Assembly: GCF_003387615.1 (NCBI RefSeq)
Contig: NZ_QUNS01000001.1
Span: 62,001 to 126,000, forward strand
DNA from: Tenacibaculum gallaicum
GTDB lineage: Bacteria; Bacteroidota; Bacteroidia; Flavobacteriales; Flavobacteriaceae
Direction of reading: 5' to 3'
DNA length: 64,000 bases
The notes beneath the pieces were generated by a model. The model did not search any database and had not been told where the DNA came from. It worked only from the letters and a program-made list of their open reading frames with translations. Both the position numbers and the translations under genes were made by a program. Shown here one piece after another: positions 51,941 to 61,409 of the stretch (positions within the stretch are counted from its first letter, which is position 1; each line of letters begins with the position of its first letter).

Positions 51941-52483
51941 ATGAAGTTTTATTTAGAAACCGAACGTTTAATTTTACGTGAGTTTAAAAAAAATGATCTA
52001 GAAGGTATTTTTGAGTTAGACTCAAATCCTGAAGTACATAAATATCTAGGCAATAAACCTATTACCACCTACAAACAAGCTGAAGATAATATAGCTTTTA
52101 TACAGGAACAGTATAAAGAAAGAGGTATTGGTAGGTTTGCTTGTATAGAAAAAACTTCAGGTGATTTTATTGGATGGTCTGGATTAAAGCTTAATCAAGG
52201 AGAAAAAGAAACGTTGAACGGCTTTACTAATTTTATTGATATTGGTTATCGTTTTATTCCGCGTTTTTGGGGTAAAGGTTATGCTTCAGAAGCTGCTTTT
52301 GCTTGTTTAGACTTCGGTTTTAAAAAATTGAATTATGATATTATTTATGGTGCTGCCGAAACTGAAAATATTGGTTCTAACAAAATTCTACAAAAAATAG
52401 GCTTGCGCTATGTAAATGATTTTGTTTTTGAAGGTCATGAAGCCAAATGGTACGAACTTAAAAAGTCAGATTATGAGCAATAA
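51941..52483 (+). CDS. GNAT family N-acetyltransferase (RimJ/RimL-like)
   Basis: 180 residues from ATG 51941. Layout of the RimJ/RimL branch: LETERLILREFKKNDLEGI (about 4-22), SNPEVHKYLGNKPIT, IDIGYRFIPRFWGKGYASEAAF (acetyl-CoA loop with the Q/R-x-x-G-x-G/A pattern as FWGKGYA) and AETENIGSNKILQKIGL. It transfers acetyl from acetyl-CoA to an amine, perhaps a protein N-terminus or a small molecule; the substrate is unknown. Its end overlaps the start of the zinc-ribbon gene, so the two are co-translated. Confidence 0.9.
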   Translation: MKFYLETERLILREFKKNDLEGIFELDSNPEVHKYLGNKPITTYKQAEDNIAFIQEQYKERGIGRFACIEKTSGDFIGWSGLKLNQGEKETLNGFTNFIDIGYRFIPRFWGKGYASEAAFACLDFGFKKLNYDIIYGAAETENIGSNKILQKIGLRYVNDFVFEGHEAKWYELKKSDYEQ

Positions 52484-52823
52484 GCAATGTTTGGAGTGTG
52501 GAGAAAAAGTAATTGGTAGGGTTGACAAGAAGTTTTGTTCTGATTATTGTAGAAATGCACATAATAACAAGGTTAACAAGGAGAGTAAAAACTTAATTAG
52601 AAACACCAACAACCGTTTACGAAAAAACTATAAAATTCTTTCTGAGCTAAACACTTCTGGTAAAACAAAAGTAACGCGACGTAAATTATTTGATAGAGGT
52701 TTTGACTTTAAATTTATCACATCTCTTTATATCACAAAAACGGGCAACACCTATTTTTATGTGTATGACCAAGGATATTTAGTATTAGAGAATGAACTAT
52801 ACTTATTAGTTAAGCAAGATTAA
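52473..52823 (+). CDS. Small zinc-ribbon protein (DUF2116-like)
   Basis: 116 residues from ATG 52473, which overlaps the GNAT stop by 11 bases; the frame is open upstream but lies inside the GNAT gene. Four cysteines in C5-x2-C8 ... C-x3-C (CLECGEKV, FCSDYCRNAH) form a zinc ribbon. A helical basic region follows (LIRNTNNRLRKNYKIL) and a winged-helix-like C-terminus (RRKLFDRGFDFKFITSLY). A DNA/RNA-binding role is likely; no specific function known. Its stop abuts the stop of the convergent CBS gene (no gap). Confidence 0.8.
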   Translation: MSNKQCLECGEKVIGRVDKKFCSDYCRNAHNNKVNKESKNLIRNTNNRLRKNYKILSELNTSGKTKVTRRKLFDRGFDFKFITSLYITKTGNTYFYVYDQGYLVLENELYLLVKQD

Positions 52824-53291
52824 CTATTTCCACGTATTCCCTTTAAGTTTCATAGCAGCAATAAGTACATCTTTTTGACTAATTTGCCCTACTAACTTAC
52901 CATTTTCAACAATGGGAAAGCGTCTTCTTCGTGATTCTAAAAACTTATTAGCAGCATCTAAAATATTCATGTTACCATCAATCGTTTCTACTTCTTTCAC
53001 CATAGCTTTTCCAACGGTGTTGTTCTTAGCAGTTGGTGAATTGTAATACCTACTTTCTGATATTTGTTTTATACAGTCACCTTCTGAAATAATTCCTACC
53101 AATTCATTTTTTTTATTAACAACAGGACCTCCAGATATTTTTTGCTTTATAAGTACATCTATTGCATCTTCAATAGGTTGTTCTTCTTTAAACGTAATTA
53201 ATTTTGTACTCATATAATCTGAAACCAACATTGGTACCTTCTCTTCTTGGGGTGTACTCGACCTCTTTCCTTGAAAACTTTTAATTGCCAT
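52824..53291 (-). CDS. CBS-domain protein
   Basis: A 155-residue protein with two CBS repeats: about 20-80 (VSDYMSTKLITFKEEQPIEDAIDVL, then GGPVVNKKNELVGIISEGD) and about 92-150 (VETIDGNMNILDAANKFLESRRRRFPIVENGKLVGQISQKDVL). No catalytic domain is attached. Such stand-alone CBS pairs bind adenine nucleotides and modulate a partner, which cannot be identified here. The N-terminus (MAIKSFQGKRSS) is a short basic extension. It is divergent from the M28 peptidase gene. Confidence 0.9.
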   Translation of the reverse strand: MAIKSFQGKRSSTPQEEKVPMLVSDYMSTKLITFKEEQPIEDAIDVLIKQKISGGPVVNKKNELVGIISEGDCIKQISESRYYNSPTAKNNTVGKAMVKEVETIDGNMNILDAANKFLESRRRRFPIVENGKLVGQISQKDVLIAAMKLKGNTWK

Positions 53292-53391
53292 AATACTAAA
53301 ATTTACTACTAAATATACTGATTTTTAATTGATTATGTTTTTTCTTCTTAAAAAATAAATTACTTACTTTTATAAATACTAAAATCCAACT

Positions 53392-55692
53392 ATGAAATCA
53401 TCAAGAAATTACCTTGCAGTTCTCATCATTATTTTAACTGTTTATTGGAGCTTTAACGATATAATACCCAGTGTAACCTCTTCAAAAAAAGAAATTAGTG
53501 CTACTGAATTTTCAATTGATAATGCACTCTATCATTTAAAAAACATTTCTCAAAAGCCGCATCATACTGGATCTGAAGAACACAAAAAAGTACAAGATTA
53601 TCTAGTACAAGAGTTGAAAAAACTGAATTTAGAGCCTGAAATTCAATATCAAACTGCTATTAATAAAAAATGGAGAGCAGCAACTACTACAGAAAATATT
53701 ATTGCTAGAATTAAAGGAACTGAAAATAGCAAAGCTTTATTACTTTTAACTCATTACGATTCTAATCCACATTCATCGTTAGGCGCAAGTGATGCTGGTT
53801 CTGGCGTGGTAACTATTTTAGAAGGTGTAAGAGCTTACTTAGCAGCAAGTAAAACACCTAAAAATGATATTATTATTCTCTTTTCTGATGCTGAAGAGTT
53901 AGGACTTTTAGGCGCACAAGCTTTTGTTGAAAATCATCCTTGGGCAAAAGATGTTGGATTAGTACTAAATTTTGAAGCACGTGGTAGTGGTGGTTCTAGT
54001 TATATGTTGATGGAGACTAACGGGAAAAACAAAACGTTATTAACTGAGTTTTTAAATGCAACCCCCAATTACCCTGCTGCTAATTCTTTAATGTATGGTG
54101 TATATAAAAAACTTCCTAACGATACCGATTTAACTGTTTTTAGAGAAAAAGGGAATATTAACGGATTTAATTTTGCTTTTATTGATGATCATTTTGATTA
54201 TCATACTGAACAAGATTCATACGAAAGATTAAATAGAGAAACACTTTTACATCAAGCGGATTATTTTACCACTTCGTTAAATTACTTTGCTAATGCTGAT
54301 TTAACCAACCTGAATAGCGATACAGATTATATTTATGTAAACTTTCCTTTTATAAAGCTTTTAACCTATCCGTTTTCTTGGGTATTACCAATGCTAATCA
54401 TTGCTTTTTTATTATTTATAATTTTAGTTACAGTAGGTATATATAAAAAGAAGATGACCGTAATAGGTGTATTAAAAGGCTTTATTCCTTACATACTATC
54501 TTTAGTAGTATGCGTAGGTATATCATACGGGTTATGGCAATTATTGTTGATTATCCATCCACAATATACCGATATACTTCATGGTTTTACTTATAACGGA
54601 TATCAATACATTATTGCTTTTGTTCTTTTAAATCTTTGGATTCTTTTTAAAGTATATAATAAGCTAAAAGAAGCTAAAGCTATCGATTTACTAGTCGCTC
54701 CTATAACTTTTGGATTGGTTATAAATGTTATAATTTACATGAATTTACCAGGAGCGGGTTTCTTTATTATTCCTGTTTTTGCTTCTTTATTCATTTTAGC
54801 AATCTTGCTCTTTATGAATATTAACAAAACCTCTAGAGCTACGTTGTTTGCAATTATATCTATCCCTACTATATACATGATTGCTCCTATGGTTCAGTTA
54901 TTTCCTGTAGCATTAGGATTAAAAACATTATTTATTTCTGCCATACTTTTGGTGTTTCTTTTCGGATTGATGCTCCCTGTTTTTTATCAAGAAAAAACTA
55001 AAAACGGATGGCAAACATTAACTGGTTTTCTTACGTTACTATTCTTTGTACTTGCTACATTTAATAGCGGTTTTTCAATTGAAAAGAAAAAGCCTAATAG
55101 CCTAGTTTTTATTCAAAATTCTGACACTAACACCTCGTATTGGGCTAGTCATAATAAAACATTAGATGGATACACGAAACAATATTTTAACGATGAATCT
55201 AAACAAGGTGGTGCCGATTTAATGGCTGGAAAAAGTAAATACAATACTTCTTTTAACTATTATAAAAAAGCAGAAAATAAAAACATTCGTATTTCTAATA
55301 TTAAAATTAATCAAGATACAACTAATAATAACTTTCGAAATGTTTCATTCACAATTACGCCTACGCGAAACATTGATAAATATGAGTTGTACACAAATAC
55401 TCAAATAGAGTTAACTAATTTTACTGTTAACGGAACTTTGTACGATAAAGGAAAAGCTTTTACAGCCGATAAGGGAACACTATTAATTTATCAAATGGCA
55501 AATACTGATAAAGATTTGACTATTTCTTTTACTATTGATAAAAATACCCAGCCTGATATTGTAATTAATGAGATATCTAATGATTTATTATCCCACCCTA
55601 AGTTTACCATACGACCTAGAAGCGAAATAATGATGCCGATGCCTTTTGTAGTTAACGATGCTATTATTTGTACACGAAAACTTAAATTATAA
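53392..55692 (+). CDS. M28 family membrane-bound aminopeptidase
   Basis: A 766-residue protein. A signal/anchor helix at about 8-24, then an M28 zinc peptidase domain (about 40-300) with THYDSNPHSSLGASDAGSG (first His and the bridging Asp), FSDAEELGLLGA (catalytic Glu pair), NFEARGSGG and DDHFDYHTEQDS (last His). Residues about 320-560 contain eight or nine membrane helices. The C-terminal 180 residues form an exported beta domain. The layout is that of the Fxna/ERMP1-like M28 proteins. It probably cleaves peptides at the periplasmic face. A terminator follows. Confidence 0.9.
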   Translation: MKSSRNYLAVLIIILTVYWSFNDIIPSVTSSKKEISATEFSIDNALYHLKNISQKPHHTGSEEHKKVQDYLVQELKKLNLEPEIQYQTAINKKWRAATTTENIIARIKGTENSKALLLLTHYDSNPHSSLGASDAGSGVVTILEGVRAYLAASKTPKNDIIILFSDAEELGLLGAQAFVENHPWAKDVGLVLNFEARGSGGSSYMLMETNGKNKTLLTEFLNATPNYPAANSLMYGVYKKLPNDTDLTVFREKGNINGFNFAFIDDHFDYHTEQDSYERLNRETLLHQADYFTTSLNYFANADLTNLNSDTDYIYVNFPFIKLLTYPFSWVLPMLIIAFLLFIILVTVGIYKKKMTVIGVLKGFIPYILSLVVCVGISYGLWQLLLIIHPQYTDILHGFTYNGYQYIIAFVLLNLWILFKVYNKLKEAKAIDLLVAPITFGLVINVIIYMNLPGAGFFIIPVFASLFILAILLFMNINKTSRATLFAIISIPTIYMIAPMVQLFPVALGLKTLFISAILLVFLFGLMLPVFYQEKTKNGWQTLTGFLTLLFFVLATFNSGFSIEKKKPNSLVFIQNSDTNTSYWASHNKTLDGYTKQYFNDESKQGGADLMAGKSKYNTSFNYYKKAENKNIRISNIKINQDTTNNNFRNVSFTITPTRNIDKYELYTNTQIELTNFTVNGTLYDKGKAFTADKGTLLIYQMANTDKDLTISFTIDKNTQPDIVINEISNDLLSHPKFTIRPRSEIMMPMPFVVNDAIICTRKLKL

Positions 55693-55696
55693 AACC

Positions 55697-55728
55697 AAAA
55701 AAGCTCAACTTTTAAAGTTGAGCTTTTT
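55697..55728 (+). terminator. Bidirectional terminator between M28 peptidase and pyk
   Basis: AAGCTCAACTTT/AAAGTTGAGCTT perfect stem with A-run to the left and T5 to the right. The stem core GCTCAAC is shared with the terminator at 38764. Confidence 0.92.
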
Positions 55729-55748
55729 CTATATTTTATTGTCTTTAT

Positions 55749-57176
55749 TTAGTCAATATGAGAAACACGTAAAGTGTTCACCATTCCTTTAGCTTTTACG
55801 GGCATTGAAGATAAATTTATCATAAAATCTCCTGTTTTTACATAACCTTTTTCTTTAGCTATTTCATTAATATCTTCAATAGTATCATCGGTACTTAGTT
55901 CTCTATCGTAAAAATAAGCCCTAACACCCCACAGAAGATTTAACTTTCCTAAGATTCTCTTTTCAGATGAAAATGCTAGCACGTGTGATTTTGGTCTCCA
56001 AGCAGAAATTTGAAAAGCTGTATATCCACTATTGGTTAAAGTTGATATTGCTGCTGCATCAATATCATCCGCCATCAATGCTGCATGATGACATACTGAT
56101 TTTGTTATAAATCTTTTAGTACGTATGTGTGGTGGCTCTTGCGGAACTTCAATTAAATCTGAAAATTCTACGCTTCCAATAATTTCAGTCATTTTTTGAA
56201 TAACTCTTATTGGGTGTTTTCCTACTGAAGTTTCTCCTGAAAGCATTACAGCATCTGCTCCATCCATAATAGAATTTGCTACATCATTTACCTCTGCTCT
56301 TGTTGGTACAGAGTTTTCAATCATAGTTTCCATCATTTGTGTAGCTATAATTACCGGAATCCTCGCTTGCTTAGCTCTACGAACTAACATTTTTTGTATC
56401 AAAGGTACATCTTGCATTGGTACTTCAACCCCTAAATCACCACGAGCTACCATTAATCCGTCACAATACGGAATTAAAGCATCTATGTTTTCAACAGCTT
56501 CTGGTTTTTCTATTTTTGCTATTACAGGAACTCTATAACGTGATTTCTGTTTAATTATATCACGTAAAATACGTAAGTCTTCTGGTGTTCTTACAAACGA
56601 AAGAGCTATCCAATCCACTTCTTGCTCTAATGCAAAAACTACATCTTTCTTATCTTTTTCTGTTAAAGCTGGTAATGAAATTTTAGTGTTTGGAAGGTTA
56701 ACTCCTTTTTTCGATTTTAAAGCTCCTCCAACTATTACTTTAGTAACAACTTCACTTTCTTTATCTGTTGCTGTTACTTCAAACATCAACTTACCATCAT
56801 CAACTAAAATCTTCTCTCCTACCTTTACATCTTTTGGAAAACGCTGATAGGTCATAAAAGCTTTCTCTTGTGTTCCTTCACATTTTTCTGTAGTAAAAAT
56901 AAAGGTGTCTCCCGCTTTTAATTCTACTCCATCTTGCATTACACCAACTCTAAGCTTTGGCCCCTGTAAATCTGCTAATATTGCTACGTTATAGCCTCTT
57001 TCATCATTTATCTCACGTATTTGACGTACACGTTCTTTTACTACTTCATAATCGGCATGTGAAAAATTAATTCTAAAAACATTTACACCAGCTGCTGCCA
57101 TATTAGCCAAAATTTCTTTTGTGTTTGTTGCTGGACCTAATGTTGCTACAATTTTTGTTTTCTTGTTGTGTGGCAT
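55749..57176 (-). CDS. pyk: Pyruvate kinase
   Basis: A 475-residue enzyme converting phosphoenolpyruvate and ADP to pyruvate and ATP. Motifs: KIVATLGPATN (7-17), FRINFSHAD (34-42), IAKIEKPEAVENID, VARGDLGVEVP, and the A-domain MLSGETSVGKHP. The allosteric C-terminal domain is present. It is the last gene of a conserved unit (acpP, fabF, rnc, IPExxxVDY, pyk) and starts 4 bases after the IPExxxVDY stop, so it is translationally close. Confidence 0.96.
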   Translation of the reverse strand: MPHNKKTKIVATLGPATNTKEILANMAAAGVNVFRINFSHADYEVVKERVRQIREINDERGYNVAILADLQGPKLRVGVMQDGVELKAGDTFIFTTEKCEGTQEKAFMTYQRFPKDVKVGEKILVDDGKLMFEVTATDKESEVVTKVIVGGALKSKKGVNLPNTKISLPALTEKDKKDVVFALEQEVDWIALSFVRTPEDLRILRDIIKQKSRYRVPVIAKIEKPEAVENIDALIPYCDGLMVARGDLGVEVPMQDVPLIQKMLVRRAKQARIPVIIATQMMETMIENSVPTRAEVNDVANSIMDGADAVMLSGETSVGKHPIRVIQKMTEIIGSVEFSDLIEVPQEPPHIRTKRFITKSVCHHAALMADDIDAAAISTLTNSGYTAFQISAWRPKSHVLAFSSEKRILGKLNLLWGVRAYFYDRELSTDDTIEDINEIAKEKGYVKTGDFMINLSSMPVKAKGMVNTLRVSHID

Positions 57177-57180
57177 ATAA

Positions 57181-57651
57181 TTAAAAAATTAAAAAATCTT
57201 TCGATTTTAATGAGTTTACCTCTATTTGATAAGAGGTTATAATTTGAGGAATTTGTTTAATTACTTCTATAATTTTTAGAATTGAGTCATAATCAAAATC
57301 TCCTTCTAGTTTTAAAAAAAAATCAACCTTTTTCTTTTCTGGTATCAAACGCGTAATTGAATCACTTTGATTAAAAAGACTTATTGATTCTGATTCAAGA
57401 ATTGACTTATATACATTTGCAATTAAAAACCAATCTTGACATAGTTTTGCATTGGTATATTCATATACTGTATAAGATGATTGACTACCTTTTTTAATAA
57501 AGTCTAAATCATAATTTGCCCTATTAAACTTAATTTGTAAATATTGGTTTAATAAATATGCTAATTTATACTCACCTAAAGTAGTATGAATACCTATCAA
57601 TGTATAATCATCGTTAGAAAATTCATTTATATTCACCTCATAAATTGGCAT
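57181..57651 (-). CDS. IPExxxVDY family protein
   Basis: A 156-residue cytoplasmic protein bearing the family-naming motif as IPEKKKVDF at about residues 106-114 (Phe in place of Tyr). Other parts are YEVNINEFSNDDYTLIGIHTTL at the N-terminus and DYDSILKIIEVIKQIPQI near the C-terminus. The family is restricted to Bacteroidota and recurs beside pyk and rnc (recalled). The function is unknown; constant linkage to pyruvate kinase suggests a role in its control or in the fatty-acid branch, but there is no direct evidence. Confidence 0.82.
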   Translation of the reverse strand: MPIYEVNINEFSNDDYTLIGIHTTLGEYKLAYLLNQYLQIKFNRANYDLDFIKKGSQSSYTVYEYTNAKLCQDWFLIANVYKSILESESISLFNQSDSITRLIPEKKKVDFFLKLEGDFDYDSILKIIEVIKQIPQIITSYQIEVNSLKSKDFLIF

Positions 57652-57735
57652 AAAAACAATTATTTGTTTTTGCTAAATTAATGAATGTATAGAAAATACT
57701 ATGTAAAATTTACGAAAACGTTTTTTGTTTACGTG

Positions 57736-58473
57736 TTAAGAATTTAGCATTTGCTTTTGCATAGCAAAATATACTCTTTTTGCTGCAATTTCCTCTGCTT
57801 TTTTCTTAGACGTTGCTCTACCCTTAGCTATGATGTTACCATCTATACTAACCCGAACACTGAAGTGTTTCTTACTTTGGTTACCTGAATCTTCGTATGA
57901 TTCAAACTTATACTTTTTCTTTTGCTTTTGACACCACTCTATAACAAAACCTTTATAACTAGATATTTTTCCTTCCAATCGTTCAATATCTACGTAAGGC
58001 ATTATTACTTGTTCATAAATAAACTGATGACAATAATTGTATCCTCTATCTAAATATATTGCACCTACTAGAGCTTCAAAAATATTTCCATGAATATTAT
58101 TACTAACATGTTCTTTGGAAATGTTACTTTTTATAAACCTAATTAGCTCAAGGTCTTTACCTAAACTATTTAAGTGCTCTCTACTTACAATCTTAGAACG
58201 CATTTGCGTTAAATACCCTTCATCTCCTTCAGGTACTTTTTTAAACAGGTAAGAAGCTATAACTGTACCTAAAATGGCATCTCCTAAAAACTCTAAACGT
58301 TCGTAGTTAACAGGGTGTCCTTTACTATCTACTAATTTTAAAGATCTGTGCGTAAATGCTTTTTTATAATACGATAACTTAATTGGTTTAAAATTAAGCA
58401 GTTCTTTTAATTCGTAGTAGAAGTTTTCATCCTCTTTATTTTGGGGTTTAACAATTCTACGAAGGAAGTTCAT
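57736..58473 (-). CDS. rnc: Ribonuclease III
   Basis: A 245-residue double-strand RNA endonuclease. The RNase III domain carries the signature ERLEFLGDAILG (about 60-71) and the downstream metal ligands in GNIFEALVGAIYLDRGY. A C-terminal dsRNA-binding domain follows (about 170-240, ending GRATSKKKAEEIAAKRV). It processes rRNA and mRNA. It lies 6 bases after fabF, as commonly in Bacteroidota. Confidence 0.96.
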   Translation of the reverse strand: MNFLRRIVKPQNKEDENFYYELKELLNFKPIKLSYYKKAFTHRSLKLVDSKGHPVNYERLEFLGDAILGTVIASYLFKKVPEGDEGYLTQMRSKIVSREHLNSLGKDLELIRFIKSNISKEHVSNNIHGNIFEALVGAIYLDRGYNYCHQFIYEQVIMPYVDIERLEGKISSYKGFVIEWCQKQKKKYKFESYEDSGNQSKKHFSVRVSIDGNIIAKGRATSKKKAEEIAAKRVYFAMQKQMLNS

Positions 58474-58479
58474 AAAAGA

Positions 58480-59730
58480 TTAATCTAGTTTTCTAAAGGC
58501 TACACAAGCATTATGACCACCAAAACCAAATGTATTACTCATTGCAACTTTAATCTCTCTTTTCTGAGCTTTGTTTAACGTTAAGTTTAACTCTGAGTTG
58601 ATGTTTTCATCAACATTAGTATGATTAATTGTTGGAGGAACAACACCGTGCTCCATTGCTAATAAAGAAGCAATTGCTTCAATAGCACCAGCAGCACCTA
58701 ACAAATGTCCTGTCATAGACTTTGTTGAGTTGATATTAATGTTTTTAGCGTGGTTTCCAAAAACTTCAGAGATTGCTTTTAATTCTGCAACATCTCCTAA
58801 AGGAGTTGAAGTACCGTGAGTGTTGATGTGGTCTACGTCTTCTGGTTTTATTCCAGCATTTTCAAGACAGTTTTTCATTACTGCAATTACACCAATTCCG
58901 TCAGGGTGAGGTGCTGTCATGTGGTAAGCATCTGAAGACAATCCTCCACCAATAACTTCTGCATAAATTTTAGCTCCACGAGCTTTAGCATGTTCATATT
59001 CTTCTAAGACTATTGCACCTGCTCCTTCTCCTAAAACAAATCCATCACGTTCAGCATCAAAAGGTCTTGAAGCTGTTTCTGGACTTTCATTTCTAGTAGA
59101 TAAGGCATGCATAGCATTAAAACCACCCATCCCTGCAATTGTAACAGCAGCTTCACTACCACCAGTTACAACTACATCACAATGACCTAGTCGAATATAA
59201 TTTAAAGCATCAATCATAGCATTAGCTGATGATGCACAGGCAGATACCGTAGTATAATTTGGCCCCATAAATCCATTTTTAATAGAAATATTCCCAGGAG
59301 CAATATCTGCAATCATTTTTGGGATAAAGAATGGATTGAAACGAGGTGAACCATCTCCTTCAGCATAATTCAATACTTCATTTTGGAATGTTTCTAATCC
59401 TCCAATACCAGCTCCCCAAATAACGCCAACTCTTAATTTATCAACGTCATCAAGGTTTAACTTAGCATCGGCGATTGCTTCATCAGAAGCAACCATCGCG
59501 TACTGCGTAAATCTATCCATTTTACGCGCCTCTTTTCTATTTATAAAATCGGTCGCGTTGAAATCCTTAAGCTCACATGCGAAACGAGTTTTGAACTTGG
59601 CAGCATCAAAATACGTTATAGGTGCTGCTCCGCTAACTCCGTTAACCAAGCTATTCCAATACTCTTCTTTATTGTTTCCTATTGGCGTTAATGCGCCAAG
59701 TCCAGTTACTACAACTCGTTTTAATTGCAT
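58480..59730 (-). CDS. fabF: 3-oxoacyl-[acyl-carrier-protein] synthase II
   Basis: A 416-residue condensing enzyme of fatty-acid elongation. The triad is visible as C in TVSACASSANAM (about 165), H in NTHGTSTPLGD (about 304) and H in STKSMTGHLLGAAGA (about 341). The N-terminal VVVTGLGALTPIGN is typical. It begins 6 bases after acpP, whose product carries its substrate, and is probably translated together with it and rnc. Confidence 0.96.
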   Translation of the reverse strand: MQLKRVVVTGLGALTPIGNNKEEYWNSLVNGVSGAAPITYFDAAKFKTRFACELKDFNATDFINRKEARKMDRFTQYAMVASDEAIADAKLNLDDVDKLRVGVIWGAGIGGLETFQNEVLNYAEGDGSPRFNPFFIPKMIADIAPGNISIKNGFMGPNYTTVSACASSANAMIDALNYIRLGHCDVVVTGGSEAAVTIAGMGGFNAMHALSTRNESPETASRPFDAERDGFVLGEGAGAIVLEEYEHAKARGAKIYAEVIGGGLSSDAYHMTAPHPDGIGVIAVMKNCLENAGIKPEDVDHINTHGTSTPLGDVAELKAISEVFGNHAKNININSTKSMTGHLLGAAGAIEAIASLLAMEHGVVPPTINHTNVDENINSELNLTLNKAQKREIKVAMSNTFGFGGHNACVAFRKLD

Positions 59731-59736
59731 ATAATC

Positions 59737-59973
59737 TTATTTTTTTGCGTCTTCAATATAGCTAACCGCTTGACCTACAGTACCAATATTTTCTGCTTGA
59801 TCATCTGGAATTTGAATATCAAATTCTTTTTCGAATTCCATGATTAACTCAACCGTATCTAAAGAATCTGCTCCTAAATCGTTTGTGAAGCTTGCTTCGT
59901 TAGTTACTTCGTTATCGTCTACTCCTAATTTGTCTACGATAATTGCTTTTACTCTTGATGCAATGTCTGACAT
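59737..59973 (-). CDS. acpP: Acyl carrier protein
   Basis: A 78-residue acidic helical protein with the phosphopantetheine attachment serine in [14 protein letters not shown] (about S37). It carries growing acyl chains for FabF (next gene) and the rest of fatty-acid synthesis. Promoter box TATTTTTG 31 bases upstream; first gene of the conserved five-gene unit. Confidence 0.97.
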   Translation of the reverse strand: MSDIASRVKAIIVDKLGVDDNEVTNEASFTNDLGADSLDTVELIMEFEKEFDIQIPDDQAENIGTVGQAVSYIEDAKK

Positions 59974-60004
59974 AATTTGTTTGTTTTAAAATTTAAAATC
60001 GAGG

Positions 60005-60012
60005 CAAAAATA
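60005..60012 (-). promoter_or_regulatory. -7 promoter box (TATTTTTG) of the acpP operon
   Basis: Exact TAnnTTTG on the minus strand, ending 31 bases before the acpP ATG. Confidence 0.55.
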
Positions 60013-60153
60013 CAAATCTTAGTTATTAATTCTAACTTTTGCTCAAAAATGTGATGCCTAAAATAAAAAAAATACCTGAATATTTTGCTACAAACACCAC
60101 CATTGTTAATAATTATTCTTTTTTTTGTAGTAACAAAACAACTAAAATTTGAC

Positions 60154-60723
60154 ATGAAACGCATCGTAATTTTTGCTTCAGGTTCTGGATCTAATGCCGA
60201 AAACATCATTAAATACTTTAATTCAACTAAAACTGCGATTGTTACTCATGTGCTTTCTAACAACCAGCGTGCCAAAGTTTTTGATCGTTGTGAAAGATTA
60301 AATATTGATGCTTCATTGTTTGACAAAGAAAGCTTTACAAAAGATGATACCGTATTAAATTTTTTACAAGCAGAAGCAGATATTATAGTGTTAGCGGGGT
60401 TTTTATGGCGTATTCCTTCTAAAATCGTAGAAGCCTTTCCTAATAAAATAATCAATATACACCCAGCATTGTTGCCAAAATATGGAGGAAAAGGAATGTA
60501 CGGAATGAACGTACATAATGCCGTAAAAGAAAATAATGAAACTGAAACAGGTATCACCATTCATTATGTAAATGAAAATTATGATGAGGGAGCTATTATT
60601 TCTCAAGTTAAAACTTCAATTTCTTCTGAAGATACTCCTGAAACCATAGCTCAAAAAGTTCACGAGTTAGAATATGAACATTTCCCAAAGGTTATTGAAG
60701 AGATAATTTTACAGAATGGGTAA
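60154..60723 (+). CDS. purN: Phosphoribosylglycinamide formyltransferase
   Basis: 189 residues from ATG 60154 (MKRIVIFASGSGSNAENII); the frame extends 23 codons upstream, but those residues are a hydrophobic non-family stretch. Family features: FASGSGSNAENI (phosphate loop), NIHPALLPKYGGKGMYG (His-containing catalytic loop) and GITIHYVNENYDEGAII. It formylates GAR with 10-formyl-THF in purine synthesis. It overlaps the RNase H gene by 8 bases and is divergent from acpP, the standard Bacteroidota arrangement. Confidence 0.95.
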   Translation: MKRIVIFASGSGSNAENIIKYFNSTKTAIVTHVLSNNQRAKVFDRCERLNIDASLFDKESFTKDDTVLNFLQAEADIIVLAGFLWRIPSKIVEAFPNKIINIHPALLPKYGGKGMYGMNVHNAVKENNETETGITIHYVNENYDEGAIISQVKTSISSEDTPETIAQKVHELEYEHFPKVIEEIILQNG

Positions 60724-61354
60724 GAAAAAAAAGTACTATGTAGTCTGGAAAGGCAAAAAAACAGGTGTTTTTTCGTCTTGGGATGCTTGTAAAAAGCAAA
60801 TTGACGGATTTACTGGTGCACAATACAAGGCCTTTACTGATAAAAAAGAAGCTGAATTAGCGTTAAAGAAAAGCTATAACGAGTATAAAGGAAAAGACAC
60901 TAAAAAAACAACGCTTTCTCCAGAAGAAAAAGCTAAATATGGCTCTCCTATTTTAGAAAGTATATCTGTTGATGCTGCTTGTGCAGGCAACCCTGGTTTG
61001 ATGGAATACAGAGGTGTTTTAACTCATAATAAGAAAGAAATATTTAAAATGGGGCCATTTAAAAATGGCACTAATAATATTGGTGAATTCTTAGCTCTTG
61101 TGCATGGAATTGCTTTGTTAAAAAGTAAAAACATGGATTCTCTCCCAATTTATTCGGACTCTAAAATAGCTATGAGCTGGATTAAAAAGAAACAGTGTAG
61201 AACTAATATTACATTTGATAGTTCTAATAAAGAAATTTTAGACTTAATTAGACGTGCTGAAAACTGGTTACAACAAAATTCATTTAAAAACCCATTGTTA
61301 AAGTGGGAAACTAAAGCTTGGGGCGAAATTCCTGCTGATTTTGGTAGAAAATAA
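60716..61354 (+). CDS. Ribonuclease H with viroplasmin-like N-domain
   Basis: A 212-residue protein. The first 45 residues (KYYVVWKGKKTGVFSSWDAC, then QYKAFTDKKEAELA) form a Caulimovirus viroplasmin-like domain that binds RNA-DNA hybrids. The RNase H domain (about 75-212) has the acidic residues in SVDAACAGNPG, GEFLALVHGI and YSDSKIAMSW; the fourth acidic residue is in the terminal WGEIPADFGRK. It degrades RNA in RNA-DNA hybrids. It overlaps purN by 8 bases. Confidence 0.92.
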   Translation: MGKKKKYYVVWKGKKTGVFSSWDACKKQIDGFTGAQYKAFTDKKEAELALKKSYNEYKGKDTKKTTLSPEEKAKYGSPILESISVDAACAGNPGLMEYRGVLTHNKKEIFKMGPFKNGTNNIGEFLALVHGIALLKSKNMDSLPIYSDSKIAMSWIKKKQCRTNITFDSSNKEILDLIRRAENWLQQNSFKNPLLKWETKAWGEIPADFGRK

Positions 61355-61357
61355 AAA

Positions 61358-61380
61358 ACCGAGTATATAAAATACTCGGT
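61358..61380 (-). terminator. Terminator for the minus-strand MORN gene
   Basis: ACCGAGTAT/ATACTCGGT stem with a 5-base loop. Only the minus-strand side has a T-run (TTTTTTA); the plus-strand side reads CTAATTCTC, so it is a good terminator for the MORN gene and a weak one for the RNase H gene. Confidence 0.75.
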
Positions 61381-61409
61381 CTAATTCTCTTATTCTGCAA
61401 AATATTAAC

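Noticed and set aside
60085..60153. Signal peptide on PurN from the upstream in-frame extension
   Set aside because: The hydrophobic residues come from untranslated sequence; PurN is cytoplasmic and its conserved N-terminus starts at ATG 60154.
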